Positions 59,728 to 64,000 of a stretch of 64,000 nt of DNA are shown piece by piece (position 1 is the stretch's first letter; every line of letters begins with the position of its first letter). Position numbers and translations under genes: made by a program. This stretch comes from Manihot esculenta (lineage: Eukaryota > Streptophyta > Magnoliopsida > Malpighiales > Euphorbiaceae), in the NCBI RefSeq assembly GCF_001659605.2, contig NC_035172.2, positions 17,113,051-17,177,050 on the forward strand. Reading direction: 5' to 3'. The notes below the pieces were generated by a model, which saw only the letters and a program-made list of their open reading frames with translations, was not told the origin of the DNA and searched no databases.

Positions 59728-61834
59728 TGTAATACCCGGCTAGATCCTGGCATCGAAATCCGGAATTCAAAGATGCCGGAGCCTTCTAGAAGGGTAAAAT
59801 GTGTTTTCTAAAATGTTTTTACATGATTTTATGGTTTTAATGGAAAAGAAATTGAGTTTTGAAAAGAAAAGACCAAGGAGGGACGAATCCAGGTTCGGCC
59901 GCCGAACATGGGCTGTTTAGGGGGCATGTTAGGCTTCCGAAAGTGGCTTTCTTTCGGCCATCGAACCCCATGTTCGGCCGCCGAACGTGGTGAGGTTTTG
60001 GAAGCAGCTTTGGCCGCCGAAGGAGGTTTGGCCGGCCACCTATAAAAGGCCCTTTGTCCGGAAAATGGGCGAGTTTTCTCTCTCTTTTCGGGCATAGGTG
60101 AGTTCATGCTCTCCTTTGGTTGTTTTGACGCTTTTTCTTCAAATCCCTCAAGTTTTCATGAGTTTTATCTTTGTTTTGAAGAGTTTTGAGCTTAAGATCA
60201 AGTTTTGGAGCTTGGAGACCCAAGGAGCTAGATTTCTCCCATCTCCAAGTTAGGGATCGCACCAACCCTCGATCTTCAAGAGGTAAGTGTAGATCCACAC
60301 CCTTTTCTTTATTTTAAGTAAGGTTTAAGGAGTTTTGATTCTTGTGTGTGGGTAGATGTGCATGTTAAGGTTTATGTGGGTTTTATGCCTAATGTGTGTT
60401 TATGTGATGTTTGTGTTGGGGTTTAAGCTAGTTTATGCCACTAGATGCATGTGGGAGTGTGTATGCATGTTTGGGAGAGAGCATGTGAGGTTTTGGGTTG
60501 TTTTGGAAGGTTTGGAAGGCTGTTTGTGCATGCGGAGGCTGAGTTCTACCATTCTGGAAGAGCTCAGGTTCGGCCGCCGAACCTGTCTGTGGAGGCAAGC
60601 TTTTGGCTGCAGAACCCTGCCCCTGAAAGATGGACTTTCGGCTCTGGAGGGGAGTTTCGGCCGCCGAAGGTACCGTCGAAGGTGCATGGCTTTCGGCTCT
60701 AGAGGGACTTTCGGCCGCCGAACCTGCCGCCGAAAGTGCCCTGTCCAGCCTTCTTTTGCATGTTTTTCCATACATGTTTGAGGTGTTTTAGGGGGAGTTT
60801 TTGGGGAGATGTTTAGAGTTGTGTTAGAGTTTGTTGGTACCTCATTTGAGTCCTTCATTGTAGGATCGGACCCGAGGAACCATGGAGGCCCTCAGTGTTA
60901 GCTGGTTCAGAGTGAGTCCAGCGTCTGCCAGAGGTGAGTAGAACTAACTCAAATATATTTAGCATGTTTCACGCATCATGAATACCATGTTTATATTAGG
61001 CTGTTGCATTAGATTTCACGAAGATGTTGCATTGCATAATTTGCTGTTGATGTGGATGGACCAAGGCGACCCCAATAGCCCTAGATATGATATGTTAATG
61101 AAGTCCTGAGGAGCCCCACCGAGGGCCGGGCACTAATGAAGTCCTGAGGAGCCCCTTCGAGGGCCGGGCACCATGATATGTTACAGAAGTCCTGAGGAGC
61201 TCCTTCGAGGGCCGGGCACAGACAGAGGGAGTTTTGGTGGTCATGTCCATCAGTGATGTGAAATGTTTGTGATGTGACGCATTCCATGATAGCATATGAT
61301 TTATTAAACTGTTTTTCCCTGTTCTGCTCACTGGGCTTTTTAGCTCACCCCTCTTCCTAACCCCCAGGTTTGCAGGTCTGAGGAAGATTGGGAAGTCTCA
61401 AGGGTTAATGTTATGTTTATGTAATAGATTAGCATGTTAGCGTGGACATGTAATGTAAATTGATGTAATGTAAGGTAGAGTTATGTTTATGGATTAGTAT
61501 TGTGCTTGGCCCTAAGGTCTGGTTAATCCCTTTTTGTACATGATGTATGTTATGTTTTTATTGATGTCATATGAGGAACCATGCTTGACTTATGTAATGT
61601 GGACCACACTAGGGCATTTGATGAGGGCTCTGGTGTGGGTTATATGTTTATAGTATGTTGTATGTTCAGGTCAAGCTTGGTGTAGTGAAAGTTTAAAGTT
61701 TTTATGGAATGTTTGATCATGTATGGGATTATACCAGTTGTACAGGATGTATGTTAGGCTTGCTACGGGTCCCGACGACCTTATGTCGATCTGGATCCTA
61801 GTGCCGGTAGCGGTCCGATTTTCGGGTTGTTACA
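59728..61834 (+). repeat. 5' LTR of the last family-G relative
   Basis: 2,107 bp. TATAAAA is at 60,041-60,047. Fewer GC near-palindromes than in the array LTRs. The splice-like signals are kept: GT at 60,283 (AGAG|GTAAGT), acceptor end 60,863, GT at 60,934, acceptor end 61,367. Three short repeats at 61,101-61,133, 61,139-61,171 and 61,187-61,219 occupy the place of the stem-loops. Confidence 0.9.
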
Positions 61835-61837
61835 GAG

Positions 61838-61849
61838 TGGTATCAGAGC
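61838..61849 (+). promoter_or_regulatory. Primer-binding site of the last element
   Basis: TGGTATCAGAGC, 3 bp after the LTR. It confirms that 61,834 is the LTR end and that this is not a solo LTR. Confidence 0.9.
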
Positions 61850-62101
61850 CCTAGGTTCACATGGTCGGACCTAGAGTGTGTCGGGCTCATAGGAGTTGTA
61901 GAAGGGCAAGCACAATAGGCAAAATCATGTCCACTAGGATAGGATGTAGAGTCCTGTCTTGAATGATGATGTGAAATGCCATGATGTTATGCATGTGCAT
62001 TAATGTTATGCGATGTATGTGATGTAGGTTCATGTGTTTCCACATGAACCGTATGATGCTAATGTTTGTATGATTGTGTGTTGTTCTTCAGAGGAGCTAG
62101 G

Positions 62102-64000
62102 ATGCGAGGCACTCGTCGATCTGTGGAATCGACTGGAGTTCCATCTGAGAGGGAAGGTATGGACACCTTTCCCCCTGCTTTGCCAAGAGCGCAGTCGTGT
62201 AGAGTCGGCAGATGGGGAACATCAAGGGATTGTAACAGCCCGGACGTGATCCCCGGCACTGTTACCGCTCACGGCCCAGGGCTATCCCTCGCCTGGCCCT
62301 CTCGCCACCTCGGGCTTTCCACTGGCCCCGTGAATAGCTCTTAACATCCCTTCACCCTCACGGGTTCCGGGTAGGATTTGTCCCCTTGGGTTCTCGTCAA
62401 ACGCATCCTTCCCCAAGTGGATTTGGCCCAAATTTCCCTTAGGAAATTAGGTCGCCTCCCCCACTGCTCGAACCCTTGACCTCCCACTTTAAGGGAATAG
62501 TCTGGTGAGAGTGAGTACCAATTGTCCGGACGTGATCCCCGGCACTGTTACCGCTCACTGCCCAGGGCTATCCCTCGCCTGGCCCTCTCGCCACCTCGGG
62601 CTTTCCACTGGCCCCGTGAACAGCTCTTAACATCCCTTCACCCTCACGGGTTCCGGGCAGGATTTGTCCCCTTGGGTTCTCGTCAAACGCATCCTTCCCC
62701 AAGTGGATTTGGCCCAAATTTCCCTTAGGAAATTAGGTCGCCTCCCCCACTGCTCGAACCCTTGACCTCCCACTTTAAGGGAATAGTCTGGTGAGAGTGA
62801 GTACTAATTGTTCTTGGTACTCACTCTCACCAGACTATTCCCTTAAAGTGGGAGGTCAAGGGTTCGAGCAGTGGGGGAGGCGACCTAATTTCCTAAGGGA
62901 AATTTAGGCCAAATCCACTTGGGGAAGGATGCGTTTGACGAGAACCCAAGGGGACAAATCCTGCCCGGAACCCGTGAGGGTGAAGGGATGTTAAGAGCTG
63001 TTCACGGGGCCAGTGGAAAGCCCGAGGTGGCGAGAGGGCCAGGCGAGGGATAGCCCTGGGCCGTGAATGGTAACAGTGCCGGGGATCACGTCCGGGCTGT
63101 TACAGGATCTTGGAAGGTCTTTTGATGTAAGCAGAGAAGGAATGGATCTAAGGAGAATGTCTGCAGATGCGAGAGAAGTAGAGATGGATGTTTAGAGGAG
63201 AGATGGAGGTCTGGATGTGAGCATGTTTGAAGAAGGTATGGGAGAGTCTCAAGAAGACGCTTCGACTCAGGATTCCAGAATCTCGAGTTCAGGAGGAATT
63301 AATCCCTCCACCCTGAGTACAGCTGCCACGAGAAGTAAGAAGTGGGGCAGAACCCTGAGGGGAAAGAAGAGTAAGTTCTGGACGAGGTTGAAGTCTAGTC
63401 TGGGATTATGTGGTGGCTCAAGCTTTGGCTCAGGCAGTTCAAAGTGCTTGAGATGTGGAAGGCTGCACAAAGGAGTCTGTCTGATTGGGACGACAGCATG
63501 TTTTAGATGCGGTTAGGAAGGGCACATGGTACGTGAGTGTCCCATTGCGCCCTGGTTGGCACAGTCCCAACGGGCAACTTCAGGTAGAGCGGCTCAGCCA
63601 ATAGCTCCAGCCATGTCTCAGAGCAGTGGTCGAGGCAGAGGGAGAGGGTCAGCCTTTCCTTCTGAAGGTTCCCACGGAGAAGGTCCGTTAGCTCCAGCTC
63701 GGATCTTCACCCAAGCTCAGTAGGAGGTAAACACATCGAACACGATGGTGTCAGGTACGCTCACTTTTGAATGTTCTGATGTGTATGTGTTGTGAACCCT
63801 AGTGTTTCTCTTCCTTTAGTTGCTCTAAGAGCCGTCGAGAGGTTGAGTTGATAACTTCTGGGCTAGAGTGTCCTCTTTGGGTCAGTGGACCCAAGTGTGA
63901 TCCATCTATGGCAGAGTCAGTCTGTCGGTCCAGTTCAGTGTCAGTTGAGGGTAGATGCCTTCCACCTGACCTTGAGGTCCTAGACTTGACTGTCTGGACA
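62102..64000 (+). pseudogene. Decayed gag (capsid domain deleted) and protease start
   Basis: The ATG at 62,102 opens MRGTRRSVESTGVPSE. The frame is cut by a foldback element (62,231-63,104) and resumes with LGRSFDVSREGMDLRR. After MGESQEDAS it jumps to TRSKKWGRTLRGKKS. Relatives have about 0.9 kb between these points, encoding the Pro-rich linker and the capsid domain. A CCHC-type segment follows with a stop inside it (CFRCG then TAG at 63,514). The protease region near 63,800 is frameshifted. No functional product is possible. Confidence 0.85.
62231..63104. mobile_element. 874-bp foldback element of three ~290-bp units
   Basis: Starts TGTAACAGCCCGG and ends CCGGGCTGTTACA, with GGAT on both sides (62,227-62,230 and 63,105-63,108). 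Unit A (62,231-62,524) and unit B (62,525-62,810) are direct repeats. Unit C (62,815-63,104) is their inverse complement. B and C are separated by only about 4 bp, giving a near-perfect hairpin of about 290 bp per arm. There is no coding capacity. The inverted unit contains GGTTCGAG, like a pol III B box. The class is unclear (foldback or MITE-like). Confidence 0.85.

Larger units (their letters stand above)
59728..64000 (+). mobile_element. Family-G relative, 5' part only (right end outside window)
   Basis: A 5' LTR (59,728-61,834), a PBS and a decayed gag into protease. It belongs to a more diverged subfamily: the LTR start TGTAATACCCGGC and end GGTTGTTACA are conserved, while much of the LTR body differs. 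Left flank GATAG would be the target duplication; its partner is outside the window. Confidence 0.9.

Noticed and set aside
62066..62344. 92-residue ORF joining gag with the foldback element as a fusion protein
   Set aside because: The second half is the terminal unit of the inserted element; the fusion is accidental.

Overview
The window is a repeat-dense piece of a flowering-plant nuclear genome, almost certainly a eudicot. It has AT-rich intergenic DNA, plant-type Ty1/copia and Ty3/gypsy LTR retrotransposons nested in one another, and one intron-containing plant gene of the TRICHOME BIREFRINGENCE-LIKE (TBL/PMR5) family. A Euphorbiaceae genome such as cassava is a weak guess from the style of the LTRs. 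No bacterial genes, rRNA, tRNA genes or CRISPR arrays are visible.

Layout. 1-10.2 kb: the 3' part of an old Ty3/gypsy element of the Tat lineage. It holds broken gag, protease, RT, RNase H, a second (archaeal-type) RNase H and integrase, then two tandem-repeat arrays, then a decayed ORF on the opposite strand with its own TATA box. 10.2-13.1 kb: AT-rich spacer. 13.1-15.4 kb: a 2.28-kb solo LTR with a perfect 5-bp target duplication; this LTR family (family G below) dominates the window. 15.4-17.8 kb: AT-rich spacer with an old retroelement fragment. 17.8-20.7 kb: the five-exon TBL gene on the minus strand, apparently intact (370 codons plus stop). 20.7-23.1 kb: AT-rich spacer with a degenerate foldback repeat.

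23.1-57.2 kb: a nested set inside one Ty1/copia element (LTRs of 174 bp, TSD ATGAC on both sides). A solo family-G LTR sits in its protease gene (24.7-27.1 kb). A 26.8-kb block sits near its 3' end. That block is a tandem family-G array, LTR-gagpol-LTR-gagpol-LTR, whose middle LTR is split by a third, oppositely oriented family-G relative (38.3-47.6 kb, TSD TTAAG). The array has no matching target duplication. Instead, 182 bp of the copia host is repeated on its two sides, as expected if two allelic insertions 182 bp apart recombined.

57.2-59.7 kb: spacer with little that can be identified. 59.7-64 kb: the 5' LTR and a decayed gag of another family-G relative, cut by an 874-bp foldback element and truncated by the window end.

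Family G is a Tekay/Del-like chromovirus: initiator-Met PBS, single gag-pol frame, C-terminal chromodomain-like segment. Its LTRs (2.1-2.5 kb) carry arrays of a GC-rich near-palindrome, small triplicated stem-loops and conserved splice-site-like sequences. No gag-pol frame in the window is uninterrupted. The only gene likely to serve the plant is the TBL gene.
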